Notes under the pieces: model-generated
Told to the model about the DNA's origin: nothing
Databases searched by the model: none
What the model saw: only the letters and a program-made list of their open reading frames with translations
In this document: positions 1-8,212 of the stretch, in pieces
Numbering within the stretch: position 1 is the stretch's first letter
How the letters are laid out: each line of letters starts with the position of its first letter
Made by a program: the position numbers and the translations under genes
Assembly (NCBI GenBank): GCA_947581865.1
Contig: CANPWA010000001.1
Coordinates: 166,530-230,529, forward strand
Length of the DNA: 64,000 bases
Direction: 5' to 3'
From: an uncultured Acetatifactor sp.
Lineage (GTDB): Bacteria; Bacillota; Clostridia; Lachnospirales; Lachnospiraceae

Positions 1-453
1 GATATCGATCTGTCCACAAATATCAGGCATCTCGGGGAGGCGATACATATCTTTCAGACCGTCCCGGAGGTGGAATACATCAACGGAAGCCGCTTTGCCA
101 AAGAATCCGATACCCGGGGCAGAAAATGGTATCGTAAGATCACATCCCGGGGACTATTGATCTTGTTGAAGGTCTTTCTGGGAATGAGATCCACGGATGC
201 CATCTGCGGTTTTACCTTTGTCAGGAGACAGACCGCGCTCTCTTTAGTGGAGGGCTGCAGTCAGGACAACGGCTGGTTTTATATGATCGAGTTTCTGCTG
301 CGGGCAGAAAAGCGGGGTGTGGAGATCCTGGACTATCCCGTGGAGTGGCAGGAGGATTACAACACCACCGTGAAGGTATTCAAAACGGTGTGCAATTACC
401 TGGTGCAGATCGCGAGACTGTTTTATGAGTTCCGGATCAGAAAAAATATATAG
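1..453 (+). CDS. Glycosyltransferase family 2, C-terminal part (5' end outside window)
   Basis: The reading frame is open from base 1, so this is the C-terminal part (about 150 residues) of a gene that starts upstream; the track's ATG at 70 is internal. The visible part matches the C-terminal half of dolichyl-phosphate-mannose-synthase-like GT2 enzymes: a DAICGFTFVRR segment, an NGWFYMIEFLLRAEKRG segment and a YPVEWQ segment near the end. No transmembrane helices follow, so this is probably the soluble type that transfers a sugar from a nucleotide sugar to polyprenyl phosphate or a nearby acceptor on the inner membrane face. The catalytic GT-A half (DxD motif) is not in the window, so donor and exact activity cannot be judged. 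It lies 55 bp upstream of the DegT aminotransferase on the same strand, probably in one operon. Confidence 0.75.
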   Translation, partial: DIDLSTNIRHLGEAIHIFQTVPEVEYINGSRFAKESDTRGRKWYRKITSRGLLILLKVFLGMRSTDAICGFTFVRRQTALSLVEGCSQDNGWFYMIEFLLRAEKRGVEILDYPVEWQEDYNTTVKVFKTVCNYLVQIARLFYEFRIRKNI

Positions 454-508
454 GAAAACGGATCAGTGGCACAAAAAATATGCGGGATAGATTGTGGAGT
501 GAGAGAAA

Positions 509-1645
509 ATGAGCGGACATATCAAAAGAATTGACCTGGCAAGAGATTATGAGCGCCATGAGGAGGCATACCGGGAAGCGATCGGGAGGGTCTGTCGGGA
601 GACCGCCTTCTCAGGTGGGAAATACGCCGATAAGTTTGACGAGGAATTTGCCCGGTATGTGGGCACCCGTTATGCCTGCGGCGTGAACAACGGCACCTCT
701 GCGCTGCATCTTGCCATGCTGGCGCTGGGCGTGGGGGAGGGGGATGAGGTCATCGTTCCCGCCAACACCTATATCGCCACGGCGTGGGGCGTGAGCTATA
801 CCGGGGCAACGCCGGTTTTCGTGGACTGTACGGCGGACACCTGGGAGATTGACCCTGCGAAAATAGAGGAAAAGATCACATCCCGCACCAGGGGGATCAT
901 CGGGGTGCATCTCTACGGGCAGCCCTTTGATTTCGGAGCGGTAAAAAAGATTGCGGACAGGCACGGATTGTTCGTCGCGGAGGACTGTGCCCAGGCGCAC
1001 GGTGCAAAGTTTGAGGGAAGGAATGTGGGAAGTCTGGGGGAGATCGCCTGCTTTAGTTTTTATCCCGGAAAGAATCTCTACGCCTTCGGCGAGGGCGGAA
1101 GCGTGACCTGTGACAGCGAGGAATATTACAGACATATGACGCGGCTGAAGAACCAGGGGTGCGACGTGCGCTACTACCACGATGAGATCGGCTATAACTA
1201 CCGTCTGGAGGGGATGCAGGGAGCCGTGCTCTCCGTGAGTCTGGGATTTCTGCCGGAATGGACCGGGCGCAGACAGGAGATCGCAAAACGGTATTTGAGG
1301 GAGATCACCAATCCCCTGATCACCATGCAGGCCCATCCGGGGAATACGGAGAGCGTTTTTCATCTGTTTGTCATTCAAGTGCCCGATCGGGATGATTTTG
1401 TGAGATATATGGCGGAGGCGGATGTGGAATGCAACCTGCATTATCCCGTTCCCTGTCATTTACAGAAAGCATATGCGCATTTAGGTTATCGGAAGGGAGA
1501 CTGTCCCAATGCGGAGAAGCTTGCGGCACATTGCGTGACCCTGCCTCTTTTCCCTGAGATGCGCGAGGAGGAGATCTCCAGAGTCATTGCGCTGTGCAAT
1601 GCCTATCAGGGGGAGAGGAGCGCCGGTTTGACCGGCAGGATGTGA
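509..1645 (+). CDS. DegT/DnrJ/EryC1/StrS family nucleotide-sugar aminotransferase (FdtB/QdtB-like)
   Basis: A PLP-dependent aminotransferase of 378 residues, normal for the family. The PLP lysine is K188 in SFYPGKNL; NNGTSALHLA near residue 60 and EDCAQAHGA near 158 are the usual cofactor-pocket motifs. The YPGKNL and HLYGQPFDF forms are those I associate with the 3-aminotransferases acting on dTDP-3-keto-6-deoxyhexoses (FdtB, QdtB, DesV), which would make a dTDP-3-amino-3,6-dideoxyhexose. That substrate is inference: the ketoisomerase (FdtA/QdtA) and dehydratase (RmlB) needed for it are not in the window and may lie upstream. The start at 509 follows a GAGAG purine stretch. The GNAT acetyltransferase begins 6 bp downstream and is a natural partner to N-acylate the product. 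Confidence 0.85.
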   Translation: MSGHIKRIDLARDYERHEEAYREAIGRVCRETAFSGGKYADKFDEEFARYVGTRYACGVNNGTSALHLAMLALGVGEGDEVIVPANTYIATAWGVSYTGATPVFVDCTADTWEIDPAKIEEKITSRTRGIIGVHLYGQPFDFGAVKKIADRHGLFVAEDCAQAHGAKFEGRNVGSLGEIACFSFYPGKNLYAFGEGGSVTCDSEEYYRHMTRLKNQGCDVRYYHDEIGYNYRLEGMQGAVLSVSLGFLPEWTGRRQEIAKRYLREITNPLITMQAHPGNTESVFHLFVIQVPDRDDFVRYMAEADVECNLHYPVPCHLQKAYAHLGYRKGDCPNAEKLAAHCVTLPLFPEMREEEISRVIALCNAYQGERSAGLTGRM

Positions 1646-1651
1646 GGGATC

Positions 1652-2203
1652 ATGAAGGGAATCTATCGGGATGAGGAGGCGGGCATTTATCTGCGTCTGA
1701 TGACGCGGGAGGATACGGATCTGATCGTAGCCTGGAGAAACAGCGATGGGGTGCGCAGAAACTTCATCTATCAGGAAGCATTCACCCGGGAGGGGCATGA
1801 GGAATGGATCCGGACCCAGATAGAGCCCGGGCATGTAGTGCAGACGATCATCTGTGAGCTGGGTACGGACAGACCGCTGGGAAGTGTCTATATCCGTGAC
1901 ATTGACAGAAAAAACAGCAAGGCAGAGTATGGTATCTTTATCGGTGAGGCGTATGCCCGCGGCAGAGGGATCGGCACGGCGGCGGCAAAACTGATGCTTT
2001 GTTACTGTTTTGAGGAGGAGAGACTGCACCGCGTCTATCTGCGTGCCCTGGCAGAAAACGGGCAGGCGATCCGCAGCTATGAAAAGGCGGGGTTTGTGCG
2101 GGAAGGGTATCTGCGGGAGGATGTCTGCATCGACGGCAGGTACCGGGATATTGTATGGATGGCTGCGGTGGCCGGGCAGCAGCCGGAAAGGTTGCCAAAA
2201 TGA
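1652..2203 (+). CDS. GNAT family N-acetyltransferase (RimL-like), probable sugar N-acyltransferase
   Basis: A 183-residue protein with the GNAT fold. It begins with the YLRLMTREDTDLIVAWRN segment typical of the RimJ/RimL branch. The acetyl-CoA loop reads ARGRGIGTAA at about residues 103-112, followed by ALAENGQAIRSYEKAGF, the usual C-terminal GNAT motif. In this context, between an aminotransferase and a lipid-sugar synthase, it most likely acetylates the amino sugar made by the upstream DegT enzyme; a protein-acetylating role cannot be excluded. The start lies 6 bp after the aminotransferase stop. The stop overlaps the next gene's start in an ATGA arrangement, indicating translational coupling. 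Confidence 0.8.
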   Translation: MKGIYRDEEAGIYLRLMTREDTDLIVAWRNSDGVRRNFIYQEAFTREGHEEWIRTQIEPGHVVQTIICELGTDRPLGSVYIRDIDRKNSKAEYGIFIGEAYARGRGIGTAAAKLMLCYCFEEERLHRVYLRALAENGQAIRSYEKAGFVREGYLREDVCIDGRYRDIVWMAAVAGQQPERLPK

Positions 2204-3141
2204 AAATGGTGAGTTTTGTAATTCCCTGTTACCGATCCGAGCACACATTGGAGCATGTGGTGGCGGAGATCAGGGAGAAAATGAGTACGCTTGCGAAGTA
2301 CAGCTATGAGATCATACTGGTCAACGACTGTTCTCCGGACGGGACGTTTTCCGTCATCCGCAGACTGTGTCAGGAGGATGCCCGGATCAGAGGGATCAGT
2401 TTTGCCAAAAATTTTGGGCAGCATTCCGCGCTGATGGCAGGGCTGCGCCAGGCGGCGGGAGATTATGTGGTCTGTTTGGACGATGACGGCCAGACGCCTG
2501 CGGATGAGGCGGATAAGCTGCTGGAGAAACTGGAGGAGGGATTTGACGCAGTTTATGCCAGATATGAGCACAAAAGGCACTCGGTCTTCCGCAATCTGGG
2601 AAGCAGGGTCAATGAGCTGATGGCGCGCATCATGCTGGATAAGCCCAAGGCGCTGTATGTGTCCAGTTATTTTGCGGTGCGCCGTTTTGTGGCGGAGGAT
2701 ATGATCCGCTATGAGAATTCCTATCCCTATGTGATCGGGCTGGTATTGCGGGCTACCAGGAATATTGCCAATGTGGTGGTGCAGCACAGGGAACGGGAGG
2801 AAGGAAGATCGGGATATACTTTCAAAAAACTGCTGGGGCTGTGGTTCAACGGATTTACGGCGTTTTCTGTCAAGCCCCTCCGGATCGCGACTACGGTGGG
2901 TGTCTTCAGCGCCAGTGTGGGATTTTTGTATGGGATCTATACGATAATCAAGAGACTGATCAATCCGGATGTTCCCATGGGTTTCAGCGCACTGATGGCA
3001 GCGCTGGTGTTCTTCGGCGGGATGATCATGATCCTGTTGGGACTGATCGGCGAGTACATCGGAAGAATCTACATCAGTATGAACAATTCACCCCAGTATG
3101 TGATCCGTGAACGCGTCAACTGCGGGACGGAGGAAGCTTAA
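2200..3141 (+). CDS. GtrB/ArnC-like polyprenyl-phosphate glycosyltransferase (GT2 with C-terminal membrane helices)
   Basis: I chose the ATG at 2200 over the track's 2155 because it forms an ATGA overlap with the preceding stop and the GT2 fold begins at once (VSFVIPCYRS). The product is 313 residues. The GT-A domain has a CLDDDGQTP segment in place of the usual DADLQHPP, followed by the GRSGYTFKKL basic motif near residue 208 that precedes the membrane region in this family. Two hydrophobic helices follow at about 230-250 and 265-290, then GLIGEYIGRIY. Such enzymes move a sugar from a nucleotide donor to undecaprenyl phosphate on the cytoplasmic face. The lipid-linked sugar would feed a GT-C enzyme acting outside the membrane, for which the next gene is a candidate. 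Confidence 0.85.
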   Translation: MKMVSFVIPCYRSEHTLEHVVAEIREKMSTLAKYSYEIILVNDCSPDGTFSVIRRLCQEDARIRGISFAKNFGQHSALMAGLRQAAGDYVVCLDDDGQTPADEADKLLEKLEEGFDAVYARYEHKRHSVFRNLGSRVNELMARIMLDKPKALYVSSYFAVRRFVAEDMIRYENSYPYVIGLVLRATRNIANVVVQHREREEGRSGYTFKKLLGLWFNGFTAFSVKPLRIATTVGVFSASVGFLYGIYTIIKRLINPDVPMGFSALMAALVFFGGMIMILLGLIGEYIGRIYISMNNSPQYVIRERVNCGTEEA

Positions 3142-3237
3142 GAAGCCGGGAGGCAGAAAGGCGGCAGCGGGATCACCGGATCGCGCCGGAAACGGCGGCG
3201 GACTGCAGATAAGGGTTATGGAAGGAATCGGTTGTAC

Positions 3238-4905
3238 ATGAAAATGCGGGCACGGTTTTTGGATTGGTGGAAACAGGATGAGCGGTATCTGACACTGTGC
3301 AGGGCGGCGCTTCTGGCTCTTCTGCCCCTTCTGTGCTGTGTGGTTTCCTGTGCCATGCAGGGGAGAAGTATAGGGGAGATTTATCTGCCGTCTTCAGAGT
3401 GGAATGACGAACTGTTTTATTATAAGCAGGTGGAGAGCATTGTGGAGTACGGCTATCCCCAGGGATATTTCGGATTTAACGAGAGCCATGGGCTGAAGCT
3501 GTCCTTCGCGGCGTGGAGCCCGGTGCTGGTGCTTCCCTGGATCGTGTGGGGATTCTTGTTCGGCTGGAATCTGTTGTCGCCCATTGTGTGCAATATTGCG
3601 CTGATGACGGCGGCAGTCTTTTTGTTTGCGTGGATGGTCAGACCCACATGGAAACAGATGGGGGTACTGACACTGCTGTTTGCCCTCTACACGCCTTTTG
3701 TGCGCTATATGCTCTCAGGTATGCCGGAAATCATATGTATCAGCCATCTGATCGTGTTCTACGGGCTGGCGGTGAGCTATCTGCAAAAGGAGCGGGGATG
3801 GAAACTGGCGGGGATGTTTGTCCTCTCGGGGCTTCTGACCCTGATGCGTCCCTATATGCTTTTGTTTCTGCTGCTTCCGATGTGCCTGTGGGTAGGCGCG
3901 GCGCGCAGAAAGGGGAAACTCTGGCGCGGGATCCTGGGCGCAGGGATCGTTTTCGGCGCGGTTGTCGCCTGCTACGCCATGATCAAGCATTTCTTCGGAG
4001 CGGAGTATTTTCACCCGCTGTTTTTCACGGACTGGATCACCACGTTTTTTACGGACGGGCTTGGAGCAGGTGTGCGCAATTTCTTCGGCACGCTCTACTG
4101 GAAGGGGAAAGATTTTTATGCCCACACCGTGCAGGGCTTACGGACGGGGCTGGCGTCCGGAGCTTTTTTTGCGGGTTACCTTGCGACCATGGCGGTGCTG
4201 ATCTGGCAGAGCGCGGCGGACTATGGAAAACTCAGAAAGAGGATCCCCCCTTCCTCAGAGAGCGGCATGCCCGAAGAAACAAACGACGGAATGCGGCGGG
4301 AGCAGACAAAGAAACTGCGGGCGCAGCTTGTCATTGAGGCACATCTTGCCTTTTCCTTTATAGGGATGTTGTTTGCACTGCTTTTGATGTATAAGCTCAC
4401 CGAGGGAAGCAAACATCTTCTGACCTTTATGGCGGTGGGAGTGTTCGTGGCGGCGCTGATGGAGACCAGATTTTATAAGAAGGCGGTGCTGCTGGGTGCG
4501 GTGTTCGCTTACCTCTACATTTATATGGCGTCGGATCCGTACGATTATCAGGTGCCGTATGTGGATGTGGCAAGACAGGCGCAGGTGGAAGAGTGGGAGA
4601 AAACATTTGAAAGTACATTAGAGCTGACACAGAAAAATACACCCAGCTATGACAATGTTGTCATATGGGTGTTCAACGAGCAGGACGCCTCCCAGGAGAC
4701 CATGAAATGGCAGCTTCTGTATGCCCTGCCAAAGGGCTACGGGATCAGCTGCTGCCAGAAGGAATATGTGCTGGAGCATCTCGAGGAGCTTAACAGCCGT
4801 TATGTGGCAGCCGCAGGCGGCGCGCAGGTGGATCAAAGCTGCGCCGCTGCGGGGTATACGGAACTGGCAAGGGATGAGGATATGGTGCTGTACCAAAGAT
4901 ATTAG
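3238..4905 (+). CDS. Polytopic membrane protein, candidate GT-C type glycosyltransferase
   Basis: A 555-residue protein with roughly ten hydrophobic helices and a soluble C-terminal tail of about 110 residues. I prefer the ATG at 3238 to the track's TTG at 3232; a GGAAGG purine stretch lies upstream. After the first helix there is an acidic stretch, NDELFYYKQVE, at about residues 60-70. An acidic motif in the first outer loop is characteristic of GT-C enzymes that use polyprenyl-phosphate sugars. I do not recognise the exact family, so sugar transferase activity is inference from the motif and from the GtrB-like gene directly upstream. It ends 20 bp before the end of the convergent SGNH gene, with no clear terminator between them. 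Confidence 0.6.
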   Translation: MKMRARFLDWWKQDERYLTLCRAALLALLPLLCCVVSCAMQGRSIGEIYLPSSEWNDELFYYKQVESIVEYGYPQGYFGFNESHGLKLSFAAWSPVLVLPWIVWGFLFGWNLLSPIVCNIALMTAAVFLFAWMVRPTWKQMGVLTLLFALYTPFVRYMLSGMPEIICISHLIVFYGLAVSYLQKERGWKLAGMFVLSGLLTLMRPYMLLFLLLPMCLWVGAARRKGKLWRGILGAGIVFGAVVACYAMIKHFFGAEYFHPLFFTDWITTFFTDGLGAGVRNFFGTLYWKGKDFYAHTVQGLRTGLASGAFFAGYLATMAVLIWQSAADYGKLRKRIPPSSESGMPEETNDGMRREQTKKLRAQLVIEAHLAFSFIGMLFALLLMYKLTEGSKHLLTFMAVGVFVAALMETRFYKKAVLLGAVFAYLYIYMASDPYDYQVPYVDVARQAQVEEWEKTFESTLELTQKNTPSYDNVVIWVFNEQDASQETMKWQLLYALPKGYGISCCQKEYVLEHLEELNSRYVAAAGGAQVDQSCAAAGYTELARDEDMVLYQRY

Positions 4906-4924
4906 CTTCAGGTCTCTGTCACGG

Positions 4925-6361
4925 TTAATCCCTGGACGCGATCGGGGCCAGCAGTTTTGCGATCCCCTGCGCCATGGTATATCTGGTTTTCTCGTTCGGA
5001 TGGCAGCCGTCCAAAAGATACTCTGTGTGGTTGGTGCCGTCTATCCCCAGTCTGTTGTAGCTGTCATAGAGAAGCAGCCCTTTTTCTTCGCTGAGGGAGG
5101 AGACGGCGGCGACATAGTCGGGCATCATTCCGCCGACATCGGACTGGGGCTCCAGACCGTTTGCAAAGTAAGAAGTAAAATTGGGGGTCATCAGTACGAT
5201 CACCGCGTCGGGATACGCTGTCTGCAGTTTTTCCACGGCGGTGCGCAGGGCGCCCGCATAAGTGTAGACATCATAGGGGTCATCGCTTTTGACCGGATAG
5301 CCGGAGAAAAAGTCATTCAGCCCGAAGTTTATCACAAAACATTTCTGTCTCCGTTTCCTGGAATGTTCCATATAGTCCGGCATTCCGACGAGGATCTGGG
5401 AGCCCTCGTCAAAAATGCTCAGATCTTTTGCAAGAAAGGCGTCTACAGTGCTGCAGATCCCTTTGGAGCTGTTGGGGTTTTCCGTGGCGCTGGTGCCCCC
5501 CTGACCGCAGTTGTAGGTGTGGGCTCCGGTGATGCCCGCCAGCGCTCCGGGGATGGAGGAGGTCTCAGAGAAGGCGATCACACTGTCGCCGAAAAACACG
5601 ATATCCCATTTGGACAGATCGGGATATTCCGGTTCCTCCTGTGCCCGGCAGTTTGTCACCAGCGTCTCAAAATCTTCCAAAGCCTCTTCATAGTTTTCCA
5701 AAGTGAGCTGATAGCCGTGCCCGCCGTCCGAGTACATGGACAGGATATGGGACATCCCCTCATTGAGATTGAAATCGCTCTCATAATTGGCAGGATTGCC
5801 CACCAGCCATTCCGTGGAACCGTAAAAGTACAGGGACAGTCTGCCCTGCAGCCATTCGTTATCCTCTAGGGAATGGATCATGGACCGGATAAAATCCGTG
5901 TAGGAAGCAAGCACAGCGGGATACTCTTCCTCGTCAAGCTCCTTCCAGTATTCCAGAGAAGGGTATGCGATGATGACCTCGAAGTGTTTGTCCTCCCAGG
6001 TATCGACCAGGGTCAGAAGATCATCCGCGGTGATGATATCCGGGCGCACGCCCAGATACACCGTTTCCACTTCGTTCAGGGTGTCGTTGACCCTGGTGAA
6101 ATATTCGTTCAGGGTTTCCATATCCGGAATGCAGTAAGACGCCTTCAGGGGATAGATCTCCCGGTAGTATATAAAATCATCCTCCGTGTAATGCTCAATG
6201 GGGAAGGTAGAGAAAAATACGGCAGTGTACTCCTCGGCTGCGATCCTCTCATAATCGTCTCTCAGGGGGGCATATTTTTGATATTCCATATAGCGGTATA
6301 CGCACACCCCGATCACTGCAGCCAGTACAAATACGAACAGAACGTGTATTATTTTTTTCAT
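4925..6361 (-). CDS. Membrane-anchored SGNH/GDSL hydrolase
   Basis: This is the only confident minus-strand gene. The 478-residue product starts with an N-terminal anchor or signal (KKIIHVLFVFVLAAVIGVCVY), then an extracytoplasmic region of about 220 residues of unknown role, then an SGNH domain. Its blocks are clear: FFGDSVIAF (nucleophile S260), NCGQGG (G285), FGLND (N349), and DGCHPN (D451 and H454). These enzymes deacetylate or deacylate polysaccharides, and some act as O-acyltransferases. The start is supported by AAAGGAG seven bases upstream on the minus strand. The catalytic domain resembles that of the SGNH gene at 19414 (both have FG[LI]ND and YAGALR), so the two look like paralogues. 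It probably edits acyl groups on the glycan made by this locus. Confidence 0.8.
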   Translation of the reverse strand: MKKIIHVLFVFVLAAVIGVCVYRYMEYQKYAPLRDDYERIAAEEYTAVFFSTFPIEHYTEDDFIYYREIYPLKASYCIPDMETLNEYFTRVNDTLNEVETVYLGVRPDIITADDLLTLVDTWEDKHFEVIIAYPSLEYWKELDEEEYPAVLASYTDFIRSMIHSLEDNEWLQGRLSLYFYGSTEWLVGNPANYESDFNLNEGMSHILSMYSDGGHGYQLTLENYEEALEDFETLVTNCRAQEEPEYPDLSKWDIVFFGDSVIAFSETSSIPGALAGITGAHTYNCGQGGTSATENPNSSKGICSTVDAFLAKDLSIFDEGSQILVGMPDYMEHSRKRRQKCFVINFGLNDFFSGYPVKSDDPYDVYTYAGALRTAVEKLQTAYPDAVIVLMTPNFTSYFANGLEPQSDVGGMMPDYVAAVSSLSEEKGLLLYDSYNRLGIDGTNHTEYLLDGCHPNEKTRYTMAQGIAKLLAPIASRD

Positions 6362-6428
6362 AACGGGCTCCTTTGGTCTGGAATACAGTCATTTTATCAC
6401 AGGAGCGGGGAAAAGTAAAATACTTGTA

Positions 6429-6457
6429 TTGATTCCGCCGGAAAGAAAAGGTATAAT
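6429..6457 (+). promoter_or_regulatory. Predicted sigma-A promoter very close to the start codon of the GtrII-like gene
   Basis: TTGATT at 6429-6434, a 17-base spacer and a perfect TATAAT at 6452-6457. The ATG at 6467 is only nine bases beyond the -10 box, so the transcript would start two or three bases before the ATG and have no ribosome site. Either the mRNA is leaderless or translation starts at a later in-frame ATG such as 6476. Confidence 0.6.
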
Positions 6458-6466
6458 GATTTTCAT

Positions 6467-8197
6467 ATGGAAAAAATGAAAATTGATCTGAAAAAAATCT
6501 ATCTCAATAAGATTTATCTGTGTCTGGCTGCCCTGACTGCCGCCTGTGGTTATGGCTTTAAGACTGTCCATCCGGTCATAGGGATCGATGACACACCTTA
6601 TGCTTATTATTTTGAGGAGGGGCTGGCGGCTGTCGTGGGGCGCTGGGTCCTGTTTGTGCTGAATAAATTAGTGCATCTTTCGGATTTTGCCCCCTTCCTG
6701 ACGGATTTTGCCGCGGTGCTGATCCTGATGGCGGCAGCAGCGGTATGGGGCGCTTTGTTTTACAGTGTCTTCGGGGAAAAGATCCCCGTTTACGGATACT
6801 GGTTTTTCTCCTGCATCTTCCTGTCCTGTCCGCTGATCGCGGAAGTGTTCACTTATTATCTGCACAATGGCATTGCCATCGGGTATTTGTCCTGCGGCGT
6901 GAGTCTGTATCTGTTCAGGGAGGGGCTGGACGCTTTGGAGCAGGGACGGGGGAAACAGGGCAGAAACCGGCCGGCGGCAGGAAAGTTTGCGGCATCGGCA
7001 GCTGCCATGGTGATCGCCATGGGATGCTATGAGTCCTTCATGGTGGTCTGGCTGGTGGGGCTGCTGTTTATCCTGCTTGGGGAGCGCATGGCGGGTGTGC
7101 GCAGAAACGTGTTTTTCAGTTTGCTGACCGGGGCGCTGACGGCAGTCTGCGGAATGATTCTCAGGTCGGTCGTTATCAGACTGGTGGTGACGGTATTTGG
7201 GCTGTCCAGCCTGCAGGCGGATGCGGGGCAGCGCTCGGTGACAGAGCTTGTACAGTGGATGCTTGCGCCGGGGGCATGGGCAGAATTCGGCATGATCCTC
7301 AAGCGGCTTTTTGTGATGTACGGGGTGTTTGCCTATGCGTATTATCCCATAAAGATCTTTGTGGCCGCGTCGGCGGTGATCGTGCTCTACAGTCTGTGGA
7401 GAAGTTTCCGGCAGAAGGATTTGTGGATCGCGGTGCTGATGATCGGAAGTTTTCTGGCGGCGTTTTTGCTGGCGCTGGTGGAGGGCAAGGCGACGCTCTA
7501 CCGTTCCGCCCAGTTCCTGCCCCTGGTGTGCGGTTTCGGTATTTTGCTTGCCGCCCGTGCCGTGGAGGGGATCTGCGTACGGCTGAGGGGCTCCGTAAGA
7601 CTAAGCGGGGGGGAACAGAGCCTGCAGAGACGGCGCCGGGCACAATGGCTGGAAAAGGGGGTTTCGGCGCTGTATCTGTTTGCGGCAGCCGTGATCTTGT
7701 GGAATCAGTGTACGGAGCTGAACAAATGGTTCTATGTGGATTATCAGAAATACGAGTATTCCAAAGAGTATATGCTGCGGGTGGCATATGAACTGGAGAA
7801 AAACTTTGACACCACAAAACCGGTTGTCTTTACCGGAGTCTGGGAGAATCCGAAGAGTATCGTGGAGGACGCCTATGTGGATTATTCCTCGGATACTTTT
7901 TACCGTATGAAACGCATAACCGATCTGGTGGACGAGCATCTTCTGGAAAAGTTTTATCGCGGTCACGGAGTGTGGGTGGCGCAGACGCCTTCCCTGTCCG
8001 TGGTGAGCTGGGGGAAATATGCCTTTGATACGGATGAGGAGCTGATCCGCTTTCTTAAGATGCACGGGCACGAATTCAGGGCGCTTCCGGACACTTCGCT
8101 TTATGAGACGGCGGAGCGGTATTCGTTAGAGCTGCCCTCTTTTCCCATGGAAGGCTCCATTGTGGATATGGGAGATTATATCATTGTACATTTTTAA
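6467..8197 (+). CDS. GtrII-like membrane glucosyltransferase-domain protein
   Basis: A 576-residue protein with about eleven hydrophobic segments and a C-terminal soluble part of about 120 residues. The pattern of an early GIDDTPYAYY loop, then GRWVLFVL, then MGCYESFMVVWLVGLLF near residue 185 is the one I associate with the GtrII family, which takes glucose or a similar sugar from undecaprenyl phosphate and adds it to a surface glycan outside the membrane. The gene at 20300 has the same layout (GRWFLTV, MGTYQAYLPFAI). The sugar cannot be told from sequence. The start is the first ATG after a strong promoter, implying a nearly leaderless mRNA; ATG 6476 is an alternative. The next gene follows after 15 bp with its own GGAGAG site. 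Confidence 0.7.
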   Translation: MEKMKIDLKKIYLNKIYLCLAALTAACGYGFKTVHPVIGIDDTPYAYYFEEGLAAVVGRWVLFVLNKLVHLSDFAPFLTDFAAVLILMAAAAVWGALFYSVFGEKIPVYGYWFFSCIFLSCPLIAEVFTYYLHNGIAIGYLSCGVSLYLFREGLDALEQGRGKQGRNRPAAGKFAASAAAMVIAMGCYESFMVVWLVGLLFILLGERMAGVRRNVFFSLLTGALTAVCGMILRSVVIRLVVTVFGLSSLQADAGQRSVTELVQWMLAPGAWAEFGMILKRLFVMYGVFAYAYYPIKIFVAASAVIVLYSLWRSFRQKDLWIAVLMIGSFLAAFLLALVEGKATLYRSAQFLPLVCGFGILLAARAVEGICVRLRGSVRLSGGEQSLQRRRRAQWLEKGVSALYLFAAAVILWNQCTELNKWFYVDYQKYEYSKEYMLRVAYELEKNFDTTKPVVFTGVWENPKSIVEDAYVDYSSDTFYRMKRITDLVDEHLLEKFYRGHGVWVAQTPSLSVVSWGKYAFDTDEELIRFLKMHGHEFRALPDTSLYETAERYSLELPSFPMEGSIVDMGDYIIVHF

Positions 8198-8212
8198 CCG
8201 GGAGAGAGACAA

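Noticed and set aside
4721-5869. 382-residue plus-strand ORF
   Set aside because: It is antisense to the SGNH hydrolase at 4925-6361, whose GDS, GLND and DGCHPN blocks are clear; the translation shows no domain.
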